A DNA stretch of 64,000 nt, taken from Phyllobacterium chamaecytisi. Lineage in GTDB: Bacteria; Pseudomonadota; Alphaproteobacteria; Rhizobiales; Rhizobiaceae. A program made the translations under genes and the position numbers. Below are positions 55,351 through 64,000 of the stretch, in pieces. Each line of letters opens with the position of its first letter. Within the stretch, counting starts at the first letter, position 1. The notes beneath the pieces were generated by a model, which had not been told where the DNA came from, ran no database searches, and was given only the letters and a program-made list of their open reading frames with translations. The DNA is taken from contig NZ_JAIQWW010000011.1 in the NCBI RefSeq assembly GCF_020164455.1, positions 120,268 to 184,267 of the forward strand. The letters run 5' to 3'.

Positions 55351-55504
55351 GCGTTCTGCGCTTCTCGACAGGAGAGACATATTCCCCGGGGCCTTAATGA
55401 TCCCTTAGGGAGCTGTCCCTGAGGAGGCCCGTGGGCTTCTTCACACGGCACCCACCTACTTTGTAGGTTCCCGGGATCGACTTCTCCATCGGTTGTGTGG
55501 ACGC
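55351..55504 (+). ncRNA. ssrS: 6S RNA
   Basis: A long near-symmetrical stem is visible. GCGTTC (55351-55356) pairs with GGACGC (55499-55504), and GGAGAG (about 55371) with CTTCTCC near 55482. Inner parts carry GGAGCTGTCCCTGAGGAGG and CCCGTGGGCTTC, as in alphaproteobacterial 6S RNA. It lies directly upstream of 5-formyltetrahydrofolate cyclo-ligase, the conserved partner position (ssrS-ygfA). 6S RNA mimics an open promoter and sequesters the housekeeping RNA polymerase in stationary phase. Ends are approximate. Confidence 0.82.
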
Positions 55505-55568
55505 CGCTTTGAATTTTGTGCTCATCCGAGCTGGACTCCAGCTTCCAGCCCCTCATGAAGTCACCCGC

Positions 55569-56156
55569 TTGAAGCACCTTTCCTCCATCAAAGACCTGAA
55601 GAAGAATTTGAGGCTCGAAGCTCTGGGCCGCCGCGACGCGCTTCCCACCGAGTATCGGATCGAAGCATCAATGCGGATCGCCGACGCCGGCGTCGCGACC
55701 CTTGTTGTAGATCCGGGGACCAACGTCTCCGGTTTCTGGCCGATCCGGTCGGAAGTGGATTTGCGCCCTTTGCTTTTCCATATGCGCGAAAAAGGTGCGC
55801 GGCTATGCCTTCCAGTTATCATCGACAAGCAGACGATTCTTTTTCGCGAACTCGTGCGCGGTGCGCCGATGGTCGAGACGGGTTTCGGCACGGTAGGGCC
55901 GCCGGAGGATGCTGCAGTTCTTGATCCTTCGTTCATGCTGGTCCCTCTTGCCGCTTTCGATGAGCGCGGTCATCGTATCGGCTATGGTGCAGGCTATTAT
56001 GACCGGGCAATCGCGCGACTGAAGGAGATTGGCGTCAATCCACGGTTGATCGGCGTGGCTTTTGACTGTCAGCAAGTAGAAATCGTGCCTGATGAACCGC
56101 ATGACGTGCCCCTTGAGGCCGTCCTGACGGAAAGCGGGTTGCGTAGCTTTGGCTAG
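55569..56156 (+). CDS. 5-formyltetrahydrofolate cyclo-ligase
   Basis: The 195-residue enzyme converts 5-formyl-THF to 5,10-methenyl-THF with ATP. It has LKKNLRLEALGRRDALP at the N-terminus, VSGFWPIRSEVDLRPL, MLVPLAAFDERGHRIGYGAGYYD with the ATP loop, and IGVAFDCQQ. No ATG precedes these motifs. A GTG at 55497 lies inside 6S RNA, so TTG at 55569, which gives the family's length, is preferred. The ribosome site is weak. Confidence 0.9.
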   Translation: MKHLSSIKDLKKNLRLEALGRRDALPTEYRIEASMRIADAGVATLVVDPGTNVSGFWPIRSEVDLRPLLFHMREKGARLCLPVIIDKQTILFRELVRGAPMVETGFGTVGPPEDAAVLDPSFMLVPLAAFDERGHRIGYGAGYYDRAIARLKEIGVNPRLIGVAFDCQQVEIVPDEPHDVPLEAVLTESGLRSFG

Positions 56157-56221
56157 ATCGATAAAGCCAATTAATAATCATGAGCCCCGAAAGAACGGGC
56201 GCTCTCACTCAGGATGTGCGC

Positions 56222-57046
56222 GTGAGATTACTTTTTCTTGGTGATATGGTGGGCCGCTCTGGCCGGACGGCCGTTTATGAGCAATTGCCGGGCCTTATCT
56301 CCGATCTGAAACTCGACTTTACAATCGTTAACGGTGAAAATGCGGCCGGCGGCTTTGGCATCACCGAAGAGATTTTCCACGATACGATCAATGCTGGTGC
56401 GGACGTCGTCACCACTGGCAATCATGTTTGGGATCAGCGTGAGGCGCTGGTCTTCGCCGCGCGCGAGCAGCGCTTCCTTCGGCCTGCCAACTTCCCGTTG
56501 GGGACGGCGGGAAAAGGTTCGGGCATATTCCTTGCCAAAAATGGCGCCCGCGTACTCGTCGCCAACATCATGGGCCGGGTTTTCATGCACCCGGATTTGC
56601 ACGACCCCTTCACGATAGCCGAAGAAATCCTGGCGGCATGTCCGCTCGGTGAACAGGCTGATGCGGTGGTCTTTGATTTTCACGCGGAAGCGACGAGCGA
56701 GAAACAGTGTTTCGGCCATTTTGTCGATGGTCGCGCCAGTTTCGTGGTGGGCACTCATACACATGTGCCGACTGCAGACGCGCAGATACTCAATGGCGGC
56801 ACCGCCTACATGTCCGATGCCGGTATGTGCGGCGATTATGATTCCTCGCTCGGAATGGACAAGGAAGAACCGCTAAACAGGTTCTTGTCCAAGGTACCGA
56901 AAGGCCGGTTTGAGGCGGCCAGCGGCAAGGCGACGATCTGCGGCGTGGGGGTCGAGATTTCCGACCGCACGGGCCTCGCCGAAAAGATCGCTCCCTTGCG
57001 TCTCGGTCCAAGGCTTGAAGAAACTATCCCCTCTTTCTGGAAATGA
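56222..57046 (+). CDS. YmdB-type metallophosphoesterase (TIGR00282 family)
   Basis: The 274-residue protein begins VRLLFLGDMVGRSGRTAVYE and has IVNGENAAGGFGI, TTGNHVWDQ, FDFHAEATSEK and VVGTHTHVPTADAQIL, the metal-binding set of the YmdB family, which hydrolyses 2',3'-cyclic nucleotides. GTG at 56222 with AGGA seven bases before it matches the common start; ATG at 56180 has no ribosome site. It lies 65 bases after the cyclo-ligase gene. Confidence 0.9.
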   Translation: MRLLFLGDMVGRSGRTAVYEQLPGLISDLKLDFTIVNGENAAGGFGITEEIFHDTINAGADVVTTGNHVWDQREALVFAAREQRFLRPANFPLGTAGKGSGIFLAKNGARVLVANIMGRVFMHPDLHDPFTIAEEILAACPLGEQADAVVFDFHAEATSEKQCFGHFVDGRASFVVGTHTHVPTADAQILNGGTAYMSDAGMCGDYDSSLGMDKEEPLNRFLSKVPKGRFEAASGKATICGVGVEISDRTGLAEKIAPLRLGPRLEETIPSFWK

Positions 57047-57127
57047 GTTGACCGAACGGCGCACGCTCACCTAAGTCGTGTCATCAATTTGCACCATCCG
57101 GGCCACAGCAACACAGGAACGACCCCC

Positions 57128-57865
57128 ATGGAAGCGCTACTCTCCTATTTCGATTTCATCTACACGCCGTCAGGCCTTATCGCCCTCGTCACGCTTGTCG
57201 TGATGGAAGTGGTGCTTGGCATCGACAATCTTATCTTCATTTCGATACTCACCAACAAGCTGCCGAAGGAACAGCAGGCGCGCGCCCGCCGACTTGGTAT
57301 TAGCGCGGCGCTGATCCTGCGGCTCGTTCTGCTGTTCACAATTTCGATCATCGTGCAGCTCACCGAGCCAATCTTCGAAGCCTTCGGGCATGGATTTTCA
57401 TGGCGCGACCTTATCCTGATCGCTGGTGGTCTGTTTCTGGTGTGGAAGGCCACGAAGGAAATCCACCATACGGTCGATCATGAGGACGCCAAGGAAGATG
57501 TCATCGGCAAAACAGTCACGCTGTCCATGGGTGCCGCCATTGTGCAGATTCTCGTGCTCGATCTTGTGTTTTCCGTGGACTCCATCATCACGGCTGTCGG
57601 TATGACCGATGAAATCGCCATCATGGTGATCGCCGTGCTTGCTGCCGTGACTGTTATGCTGCTTGCAGCCGAACCGTTATCAAAGTTTATCGCCAACAAT
57701 CCGACTATCGTCATGCTTGCGCTTGGCTTCCTTTTGATGATTGGTATGACGCTGATCGCCGACGGGTTTGGCTACCATGTTCCCAAAGGCTACATCTATG
57801 CGGCTATGGGCTTTTCCGCCCTCGTCGAGGCGCTCAACATGCTGGCGCGCCGCAGAAAAAAGTAA
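57128..57865 (+). CDS. TerC-family membrane protein
   Basis: The 245-residue protein has about seven membrane helices and the family motif [20 protein letters not shown] near the N-terminus. It repeats in the second half as [19 protein letters not shown], with conserved acidic residues inside helices. Relatives act in tellurite resistance or manganese export and metalation of exoenzymes. A short loop [13 protein letters not shown] may bind metal. ATG at 57128 gives the standard start. Confidence 0.93.
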   Translation: MEALLSYFDFIYTPSGLIALVTLVVMEVVLGIDNLIFISILTNKLPKEQQARARRLGISAALILRLVLLFTISIIVQLTEPIFEAFGHGFSWRDLILIAGGLFLVWKATKEIHHTVDHEDAKEDVIGKTVTLSMGAAIVQILVLDLVFSVDSIITAVGMTDEIAIMVIAVLAAVTVMLLAAEPLSKFIANNPTIVMLALGFLLMIGMTLIADGFGYHVPKGYIYAAMGFSALVEALNMLARRRKK

Positions 57866-57914
57866 TGTTGACTACAGTTCGGCTACCTTAACGCGTGCTA
57901 GAGGATTTGCATCA

Positions 57915-58490
57915 ATGACCCAGACCACTTTTGCCGAGGCTTTCGTTCCACTTAAACTCGCTAACCGATCGCTCGCATACAAGGCGCTAGCAGTGGTGAT
58001 CGGCACTGCTTTTCTTGCGGTCAGTTCGTGGATTTCGGTGCCGATGGTTCCGGTGCCAGTCACCATGCAGACCTTCGCGGTCACCATGGTAGGCGCTCTC
58101 TATGGCTGGCGGCTCGGTGGCATCACCGTCATCGCATGGCTTCTCCAATCTTTCATCGGATTGCCTGTTTTGGCCGAGGGCATGCCGGGCCAGATTGCCT
58201 TTGCAGGTCCAACAGCTGGATATCTGTTTTCCTTTCCTGTTGTTGCGGTATTCGTTGGTCTTCTCGCGGAACGTGGGCTGACGCGTAATCCATTCGCGGC
58301 TTTCGGTGTCATGCTTCTCGGCAATGCGCTATGCCTTGTGCTCGGCGGGGCGTGGCTGGCAAACATGATCGGCCTTGAAAAGGCATGGATTTTTGGTGTT
58401 GCGCCATTCATCATCGGCGGTGTCCTCAAATCGGCGCTGGCTGCGACAACAATCGAGATGTTTCGCCGCTCGGGTATTCGCCTCTCTTGA
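57915..58490 (+). CDS. bioY: biotin transporter BioY
   Basis: The 191-residue protein is the substrate-binding S component of an ECF biotin transporter. It has SSWISVPMVPVPVTMQTFAV, GWRLGGITVIAWLLQSFIG, GLPVLA and a late KSALAATTIEMF. Six hydrophobic segments are evident. No bioM or bioN gene is adjacent, so it may work alone or with distant ECF genes. Its stop overlaps the TTG start of the next gene. Confidence 0.94.
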   Translation: MTQTTFAEAFVPLKLANRSLAYKALAVVIGTAFLAVSSWISVPMVPVPVTMQTFAVTMVGALYGWRLGGITVIAWLLQSFIGLPVLAEGMPGQIAFAGPTAGYLFSFPVVAVFVGLLAERGLTRNPFAAFGVMLLGNALCLVLGGAWLANMIGLEKAWIFGVAPFIIGGVLKSALAATTIEMFRRSGIRLS

Positions 58491-58912
58491 CGGTCAAGCT
58501 TCGCGCGCACCATCTGCTCTGTGTGCTGACCTATGTCGGTAAAGGCTATAGTCCCGCCTTTACCGCAAACTACGACAGCGTCGTTGCGAGATTGGTGGCA
58601 GGCGAAGACATTCTGATCGCGAAGGGGCCGGACGATATCTGTCAGCCCCTTCTTGCGACGACTGAACCGCATTGCTTGCGCGACAGCGTTATTGAGCGCG
58701 ATACCAAGGCGATGCATGATGTTGCTGATCTGCTTGGCAGGCCGCTTCGGGTCGGCGATACTGTAAATCTTGACGCCATGACGGTCGGAAAATACCGGGA
58801 TGCCTTTACGAAAGGCCAAACCCGACGCGCTTGTATCGGTTGTGAGTGGTTTGAACTTTGCTCCGCGATATCGAAAGCCAACTACCAAGGCACCAGACTG
58901 AAGTTTGAGTGA
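58487..58912 (+). CDS. DUF1284 protein (141 aa)
   Basis: The product has the family pattern: a start VKLRAHHLLCVLTYVGKGYS and FTANYDSVVARLVAGEDI, then PHCL and CIGCEWFELC with cysteines that may bind metal or an iron-sulfur cluster. Function is unknown. The likely start is the TTG at 58487, overlapping the bioY stop by three bases; no ATG exists upstream in frame without running into bioY. Coupled expression with bioY suggests a related role, unproven. Confidence 0.82.
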   Translation: MTVKLRAHHLLCVLTYVGKGYSPAFTANYDSVVARLVAGEDILIAKGPDDICQPLLATTEPHCLRDSVIERDTKAMHDVADLLGRPLRVGDTVNLDAMTVGKYRDAFTKGQTRRACIGCEWFELCSAISKANYQGTRLKFE

Positions 58913-59064
58913 ACGCCCGAAGCGACTGGTGCTGGACGAGGCGCCGCTTTTTCCCTATAAGGGCGCCATTCCAGAAGCATGTTTCCGCTCGGTGCAGCCC
59001 GCAACGTCATTGCAGGGCCCTGAAGTGAAACATCAACAACCGCAGACAAGCACGCAGGGGTGCC

Positions 59065-59814
59065 ATGGCAGGCCATTCACAATTCAAGAACATCATGCAC
59101 CGCAAAGGGCGCCAGGATGCCGTTCGGTCGAAAATCTTTTCCAAGCTCGGACGCGAAATCACTGTCGCTGCCAAGCAGGGTCTGCCCGACCCGTTGATGA
59201 ACCCGCGCTTGCGTCTGGCCGTACAGAACGCGAGAGCGCAGTCGATGCCAAAGGACAATATCGAGCGCGCCATCAAGAAGGCGTCCGGTGGCGATGCCGA
59301 CAACTACGAGGAAGTCCGCTATGAGGGCTATGGCCCGGGCGGTGTTGCCGTCATCGTCGAGGCATTGACGGACAATCGAAACCGCACGGCCTCCAACGTG
59401 CGTGCGGCCTTCACCAAGGCTGGTGGCGCATTGGGTGAAACCGGCTCCGTCGGCTTCATGTTCAATCGTGTCGGCGAAATCACTTACAAGCTCGAGGCAG
59501 GTAGCGCCGACAAGATTATGGAAGCTGCGATCGAGGCTGGAGCCGACGATGTGGCGAGCGACGAAGAGGGCCACGTAATTCTGTGCGCTTTCGAAGACAT
59601 CGGCGACGTTTCAAAGGCGCTGGAAGCTGCGCTTGGTGAAGCGGAATCAATCAAGGCGATCTGGAAGCCTGCGACGACCGCTCCGGTTGATGAAGAAAAG
59701 GCGCAGTCGGTTCTTCGATTGATTTCAACGTTGGACGATGATGACGACGTGCAGAACGTTTATGCGAACTTTGAAGTGAGCGACGAAGTCCTAGCCAAGC
59801 TAAGCGCAGCCTGA
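59065..59814 (+). CDS. YebC/PmpR-family regulatory protein
   Basis: The 249-residue protein starts [20 protein letters not shown] and has [52 protein letters not shown] and GSVGFMFNR, diagnostic of YebC. Such proteins have been described as DNA-binding regulators and as translation factors that relieve ribosome stalling. In many bacteria yebC lies next to ruvC; that linkage is not in this window. A strong terminator follows. Confidence 0.96.
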   Translation: MAGHSQFKNIMHRKGRQDAVRSKIFSKLGREITVAAKQGLPDPLMNPRLRLAVQNARAQSMPKDNIERAIKKASGGDADNYEEVRYEGYGPGGVAVIVEALTDNRNRTASNVRAAFTKAGGALGETGSVGFMFNRVGEITYKLEAGSADKIMEAAIEAGADDVASDEEGHVILCAFEDIGDVSKALEAALGEAESIKAIWKPATTAPVDEEKAQSVLRLISTLDDDDDVQNVYANFEVSDEVLAKLSAA

Positions 59815-59833
59815 TCCTATTTAAAAATAATGA

Positions 59834-59861
59834 CCCGCCAGGAATGTCTTGGCGGGTTTTT
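59834..59861 (+). terminator. intrinsic terminator after yebC
   Basis: CCCGCCA (59834-59840) and TGGCGGG (59850-59856) with a 9-base loop are followed by TTTTT. It separates yebC from the convergent permease gene. Confidence 0.85.
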
Positions 59862-59869
59862 GTTTGAGC

Positions 59870-61294
59870 TTAGTTGACCGGGCCGTCCCCACCAAGAGCT
59901 TCCATATCCGCGTCAGTCGGCCTTATGCCTGTAGCGCGATTGACCAGAATGGTAACAACCCATAGCACCACACCGATCCCGATGAGGATCCCGGCGATCT
60001 TGTATTGCACTGGATCGCGGCCCGTCCAGGGACCCGCGAAGAAGGCGCAGCAGATTGCGCCGACGATCGGCAGAAACGTCGGAGTGCGGAAGTGATCGTG
60101 ATCGACACTTTCTTTTCGCAAGACCAGAACGGCAATGTTCACGACCGTGAAAACGAAAAGAAGCAATAGCGCCGTCGTGCCACCAAGAGCCGGAACCTCA
60201 CCCACAAACAGAATCAGGGCAAATGCCAGCAATGTCGTGAAGGCGATCGCCAGATATGGCGTGCGGCGTCTGGCGTGTACCTTGCCGAAAATCGGCGGCA
60301 ACACGTGTTCGCGGCTCATGCCATAGACAAGGCGGCTCGCCATCAACATGTTGATCAGGGCGCTGTTAGCAACGGCGAACATGGTGATGAAGCCGAAAAT
60401 CCACAGTGGGAAATTCGGCGCCCCGGCCTGGACGACCTTGAGTAGTGGGGTTTCGCCTTCGCCAAGATCGGCAGGTGTAACGAGGGTGATGGCGGAAATA
60501 GAAACCAGCACATAGATAGCGCCGGTAATGAAGAGACCCGCCAGCAGCACCTTTGGAAAAATTCCCGACGGATTCTTGCATTCCTCGGCCATGTTGACCG
60601 AGTCCTCGAAGCCGACCATGGCGAAGAAGGCGAGGGTGGTCGCCGCCATGACCGACCAGAACACGCTGGTATCTGGTGATGTCGCAAATTGCGTGATGCG
60701 GGAGACGTCGCCCTGACCGGCGGCAATGGCCCACAAGCCGATGAAGATGATGATCAGAAGGCCTGTCAGCTCCACCATGGTCAGAACCACATTGGCCTTG
60801 ACGCTTTCACCAACGCCACGGAAATTAACGGCCGCGACGATCGCCATGAAGGCGAGTGCGACCAGCGAGATGCCGATTCCGGTTTCAAGATTGAGCTGAA
60901 ACGCCCCCGAAAGGTTAGCTGCAAATGCGCGCGATGCAGTCGATGCGGAGGTGATGCCCGAACACATGACAGTGAAAGCGACGATAAAGGTGATGAAGTG
61001 GATGCCGAAAGCCTTGTGCGTATAAAGCGCGGCACCCGCTGCTTTCGGATACTTCGTCACGAGCTCGAGATAGCTGAAGGCGGTGACGACGGCGACGACG
61101 AAGGCCACGAGGAACGGCAGCCAGACGACACCGCCAACCTGCTTGGCAACTTGTCCAGTGAGCGCGTAGATGCCGGTGCCTAAAATATCGCCGACAATAA
61201 AGAGGAGCAGGAGCCAAGGGCCCATGACCCGATGAAGACTTGGCTCTATCGTCGCTCCTGAAGCGGCGTTGCTACCTGAAGTCATGTCGGTCAT
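59870..61294 (-). CDS. APC-family amino acid permease
   Basis: The 474-residue protein has about 12-14 membrane helices and APC features: DILGTGIYALTGQVAKQVGG in the first helix, FFAMVGFEDSVNMAEECKNP, and SRLVYGMSREHVLPPIFGKV. It imports an amino acid or polyamine by proton symport. ATG at 61294 has GGGAG upstream and avoids a short extra leader. It ends close to the yebC terminator. No metabolic partner is adjacent. Confidence 0.93.
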   Translation of the reverse strand: MTDMTSGSNAASGATIEPSLHRVMGPWLLLLFIVGDILGTGIYALTGQVAKQVGGVVWLPFLVAFVVAVVTAFSYLELVTKYPKAAGAALYTHKAFGIHFITFIVAFTVMCSGITSASTASRAFAANLSGAFQLNLETGIGISLVALAFMAIVAAVNFRGVGESVKANVVLTMVELTGLLIIIFIGLWAIAAGQGDVSRITQFATSPDTSVFWSVMAATTLAFFAMVGFEDSVNMAEECKNPSGIFPKVLLAGLFITGAIYVLVSISAITLVTPADLGEGETPLLKVVQAGAPNFPLWIFGFITMFAVANSALINMLMASRLVYGMSREHVLPPIFGKVHARRRTPYLAIAFTTLLAFALILFVGEVPALGGTTALLLLFVFTVVNIAVLVLRKESVDHDHFRTPTFLPIVGAICCAFFAGPWTGRDPVQYKIAGILIGIGVVLWVVTILVNRATGIRPTDADMEALGGDGPVN

Positions 61295-61383
61295 CGGGTA
61301 CTCCCTCCCTTGCACATGCAGATACGCGTTCGAAAAAACTATTGGCGAAACAGTAGCTTGTCAAACGAGAGGGAGCGAATAAC

Positions 61384-61414
61384 AAAAACGGCCCCGAATA
61401 TCGGGGCCGTTTTA
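61384..61414. terminator. bidirectional intrinsic terminator after rpmE
   Basis: ACGGCCCCGA (61388-61397) and TCGGGGCCGT (61401-61410) form a 10-bp stem with an ATA loop, flanked by AAAA and TTTT. It ends rpmE on the minus strand and insulates the APC gene. Confidence 0.88.
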
Positions 61415-61435
61415 AAATCCGGTGTGCCGGAAAAC

Positions 61436-61657
61436 TTATATGCCGAGATTGGCGAAACGGCTCTTGAACTTCGATACGCGGCCGCCGCGGTCTGTCAGCT
61501 GCTGCGAACCACCGGTCCATGCCGGATGCGTGGAGGGGTCGATATCGAGGTTCATCGTATCGCCTTCCTTGCCCCAGGTGGAGCGGGTCAGGTATTCTGT
61601 GCCATCGGTCATGACGACCTTGATGGTGTGGTAATCTGGATGAATCTTGGCTTGCAT
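61436..61657 (-). CDS. rpmE: 50S ribosomal protein L31
   Basis: The 73-residue protein starts [20 protein letters not shown] and has [19 protein letters not shown] and the basic end KFKSRF. It lacks the CxxC zinc cysteines, so it belongs to the C-minus, zinc-independent L31 form. A strong terminator follows. The leader holds a small CCACTG/CAGTGG hairpin at 61694-61708, of unknown role. Confidence 0.96.
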   Translation of the reverse strand: MQAKIHPDYHTIKVVMTDGTEYLTRSTWGKEGDTMNLDIDPSTHPAWTGGSQQLTDRGGRVSKFKSRFANLGI

Positions 61658-61860
61658 CTGTATCGTCCTAAACTAGAGGGCACAAAACCAGCGCCACTGC
61701 CTCAGTGGGGTTCCGGTCGGAGCCGATTGGTAGAGATGAAGCCAAACGTCACAGGGGCGTGGGCTTCCAAAACTGTTGGCGAGCCTATACATCAGCCTTT
61801 AAGCAATAACAAGGCCGTCTGGCCGCAAAGTCGCAAAGCGATGTGAGGAAGACCTGAGAC

Positions 61861-63675
61861 ATGGCCGATAGGGATCCATCTCACCTTCAAGAGACGGAAA
61901 GAAAGCGTCGCTCCTTGAAACCGCTGCGGCGTATCTACCCATATATGTCTCGCTATCGGGGCATGATAGCTGGCGCGCTTGTCTCCCTGGTGCTGGCGGC
62001 GGTAACGACGTTGACACTTCCGCTGGCTGTCCGGCGCATGATCGACCACGGTTTTACCGGCGCAAACGGTGCTTTTATCAATAACTATTTTGGCATGCTG
62101 GTGGTGCTTGCAGCGCTTCTGGCACTCGCTTCGGGCGGGCGATACTATTTCGTCATAACACTTGGTGAGCGCATCGTTTCGGATTTGCGCCGGGATGTAT
62201 TCGATCATCTGACACGGCTTTCTCCGGCTTTCTTCGATGGAACACAGTCGGGCGAGATTGTCTCGCGCCTTACGGCCGACACGACACAGATCAAATCGGC
62301 GGTTGGTGCGACGGCGTCCGTCGCGCTCCGTAATCTCATCCTTGCCTTGGGCGCGATCGTGATGATGGTGATTACGAGCGCCAAGCTGTCAGGACTTGTT
62401 ATCGCGGCAATTCCGCTGATCATCATTCCGTTGGTCGCTTTCGGGCGATCCGTGCGCCGCCGTTCACGCGCCGCCCAGGATACCTTGGCCAATGCTACTG
62501 CGTATGCCAGCGAATCCATTGTCTCGGTGCGTACGCTGCAGGCATTCACCAACGAGAAACTGGCAACAACGCGCTTTGGCGCATCAGTAGAAGACGCGTT
62601 CTCGGCAGCGCGTTCATCGGTCAAGGCTAGGGCGATCTTGACTGCCTTTGCCATCTTCATGATCTTTTCCAGTGTCGTCGCCGTGCTCTGGTTTGGCTCG
62701 CGTGATGTACTTTCCGGCGCAATGACGCCCGGAACGCTTGGCCAGTTTCTGCTTTACGCAGTCTTTGCCGCGGGGGCGTTAGGTGCGCTTTCCGAGGTTT
62801 GGGGCGAGCTGTCACAAGCATCGGGTGCAGCCGAACGACTGATGGAAATCTTGGCCGAGATACCGGCAATAGAAGCGCCGGCCAATCCTGCCCCTCTGCC
62901 GCACCCGGCCATAGGTTCGGTGAACTTTGACGATGTCTACTTCAACTACCCGTCGCGCCCGGATGCTCCGGCATTGAAAGGTCTCGAATTCAAGATCCAA
63001 CCGGGCGAGACGGTCGCTATCGTAGGCCCGTCGGGCGCCGGCAAGAGTACCGTGTTTTCACTCTTGCTTCGCTACTACGATCCGGTTTCGGGGAGTGTCC
63101 GCGTCGATGGGCTCGATCTGCGCGAAGTCGATCCCTCGGATCTGCGTTCACGCATAGCGATCGTTCCACAGGATACGACAATTTTTGCCGCGACCGCCCG
63201 CGAGAACATTGGCTTTGGCCGACCTGGGGCTACGAACGCGGAGATAGAGGCTGCGGCCAAGGCGGCGTTGGCGCACGACTTCATCAAAGCGTTCGACGAC
63301 GGTTATGATACGCAGGTTGGCGAGCGCGGCATCACGCTGTCCGGCGGCCAACGCCAGCGCATGGCCATCGCGCGCGCCATCTTGCGCGACGCGCCTATCC
63401 TATTGCTCGACGAAGCAACGTCCGCACTCGATGCGGAAAGCGAAATGCTGGTCCAGAAGGCTCTCGATCATTTGATGCAAGGCCGCACGACGTTGGTTAT
63501 CGCGCATCGGCTCGCGACCGTGCTGAAGGCCGACCGTATTCTCGTCATGGAGAATGGACGCATTGTCGAGGAAGGCACGCATCAGACGCTGGTCAAGAAG
63601 AACGGCATTTATGCCAGCCTTGCCAAGCTGCAATTCGAAGCGGGCGCCGATGCCTTCAAGGGCGCTGCGGAGTGA
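61861..63675 (+). CDS. ABC transporter with fused membrane and ATPase domains (MsbA/BmrA-like)
   Basis: The 604-residue half-transporter has six membrane helices (about 25-320) and a nucleotide-binding domain (about 345-595): IVGPSGAGKSTVFSLLL (Walker A), IVPQDTTIFAATARENI (Q loop), TLSGGQRQRMAIARAI (signature), ILLLDEATSALD (Walker B) and LVIAHRLATV (H loop). It works as a homodimeric exporter of lipids, drugs or peptides. The start is taken at 61861. No accessory gene is linked, so the substrate is unknown. Confidence 0.94.
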   Translation: MADRDPSHLQETERKRRSLKPLRRIYPYMSRYRGMIAGALVSLVLAAVTTLTLPLAVRRMIDHGFTGANGAFINNYFGMLVVLAALLALASGGRYYFVITLGERIVSDLRRDVFDHLTRLSPAFFDGTQSGEIVSRLTADTTQIKSAVGATASVALRNLILALGAIVMMVITSAKLSGLVIAAIPLIIIPLVAFGRSVRRRSRAAQDTLANATAYASESIVSVRTLQAFTNEKLATTRFGASVEDAFSAARSSVKARAILTAFAIFMIFSSVVAVLWFGSRDVLSGAMTPGTLGQFLLYAVFAAGALGALSEVWGELSQASGAAERLMEILAEIPAIEAPANPAPLPHPAIGSVNFDDVYFNYPSRPDAPALKGLEFKIQPGETVAIVGPSGAGKSTVFSLLLRYYDPVSGSVRVDGLDLREVDPSDLRSRIAIVPQDTTIFAATARENIGFGRPGATNAEIEAAAKAALAHDFIKAFDDGYDTQVGERGITLSGGQRQRMAIARAILRDAPILLLDEATSALDAESEMLVQKALDHLMQGRTTLVIAHRLATVLKADRILVMENGRIVEEGTHQTLVKKNGIYASLAKLQFEAGADAFKGAAE

Positions 63676-64000
63676 CGGTGTGATGCCGTTTCGTGGATAA
63701 AGTAAAACTCAGAACGTTTTGACGGGTACTGTAGTGCTCGGAATCGGCACAGGCAACGTGCGTGGTTCGCCCTTCGACAAGCTCAGGATGAGGCTCACCA
63801 TGAGGGAGGTGGGGTGATTGCATGGAGCCAGGAACGGCAACGTTGATGCCTATCGCGACGTGGCCGGTTATCGTGCAGCCCACCCAATTCCCTCATGGTG
63901 AGCCTCATCCTGAGCTTGTCGAAGGGCGAACCACGCACAGCAGCATTGCCACCCGGCAAATCAGCAGCCTTGAAGGCACCCCGATCAACCTTCAGACAAG
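63676..64000. other. 325-base gene-free end of the window
   Basis: No convincing gene. It holds the 50-bp inverted repeat listed separately. Open frames across the repeat are the repeat read on both strands. The last 60 bases may belong to a neighbouring gene but cannot be assigned. Confidence 0.5.
63758..63938. repeat. 50-bp perfect inverted repeat
   Basis: Left arm 63758-63807 and right arm 63889-63938 are exact reverse complements over 50 bases, with an 81-base spacer. Their core is TTCGCCCTTCGACAAGCTCA followed by GGATGAGG, a string I recall as a very common dispersed repeat of alphaproteobacteria. If transcribed, the arms form a very stable hairpin. It lies just after the ABC exporter gene. 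Confidence 0.85.

Noticed and set aside
55497..55568. GTG start at 55497 for 5-formyltetrahydrofolate cyclo-ligase
   Set aside because: It falls in the 3' closing stem of 6S RNA, and the extra residues do not resemble the family N-terminus.

Overview
The window looks like a chromosomal segment of an alphaproteobacterium of the Hyphomicrobiales, close to Phyllobacterium, Ochrobactrum or Brucella. The basis is the Omp2-type porin with its AADAVVVAEPEPVEYV start, the 6S RNA beside 5-formyltetrahydrofolate cyclo-ligase, the Ku/LigD and topoisomerase IB repair genes, and moderately high GC. No insertion sequence, prophage, CRISPR array or tRNA was found. Genus assignment is inference.

Positions 1-10.3 kb hold the 5' end of a sorbosone-dehydrogenase-like gene and a complete potassium-uptake locus: small membrane ORFs, kdpF, kdpA, an extra small membrane ORF, kdpB, kdpC, kdpD, kdpE, then a ptsN paralogue. 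A poly-T block like the E. coli KdpE site and three RNA hairpins lie in it. From 10.3 to 19.2 kb there is a DapA-family lyase, TRAP permeases without a binding protein, a GFA protein, an aldo/keto reductase, a ClC channel, an SDR and a GlxA-type regulator.

Positions 19.2-26 kb form one minus-strand operon. It encodes a ribose-type ABC transporter, a phosphotriesterase-family hydrolase, a glutamine-amidotransferase-like protein and an M20 amidohydrolase. Next to it is an XRE-cupin regulator with tandem 15-bp palindromes as a likely operator. This is the best candidate for an undescribed pathway: uptake of a small polar compound, then hydrolysis.

Positions 26-34 kb carry an MBL hydrolase, an EamA exporter and a periplasmic molybdenum hydroxylase operon (tri-heme cytochrome c, 2Fe-2S subunit, Moco subunit) followed by an FAH-family hydrolase. 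Positions 33.6-43.5 kb carry a phospholipid module (CdsA-like, acyltransferase, membrane protein), a CSS-EAL c-di-GMP phosphodiesterase, the porin, an unfamiliar winged-helix regulator, a glycosyltransferase and a DUF6152/membrane-protein pair. Positions 43.6-48.3 kb carry a secreted S10 peptidase and a second hydroxylase pair whose large subunit is frameshifted.

Positions 48.3-55.2 kb are a DNA-repair island: topoisomerase IB and two Ku proteins flanking LigD. The rest is mostly housekeeping: 6S RNA, 5-formyltetrahydrofolate cyclo-ligase, a YmdB-type phosphoesterase, TerC, BioY, DUF1284, YebC, an APC permease, L31 and an ABC exporter. The window ends with a 50-bp inverted repeat of a dispersed-repeat type.
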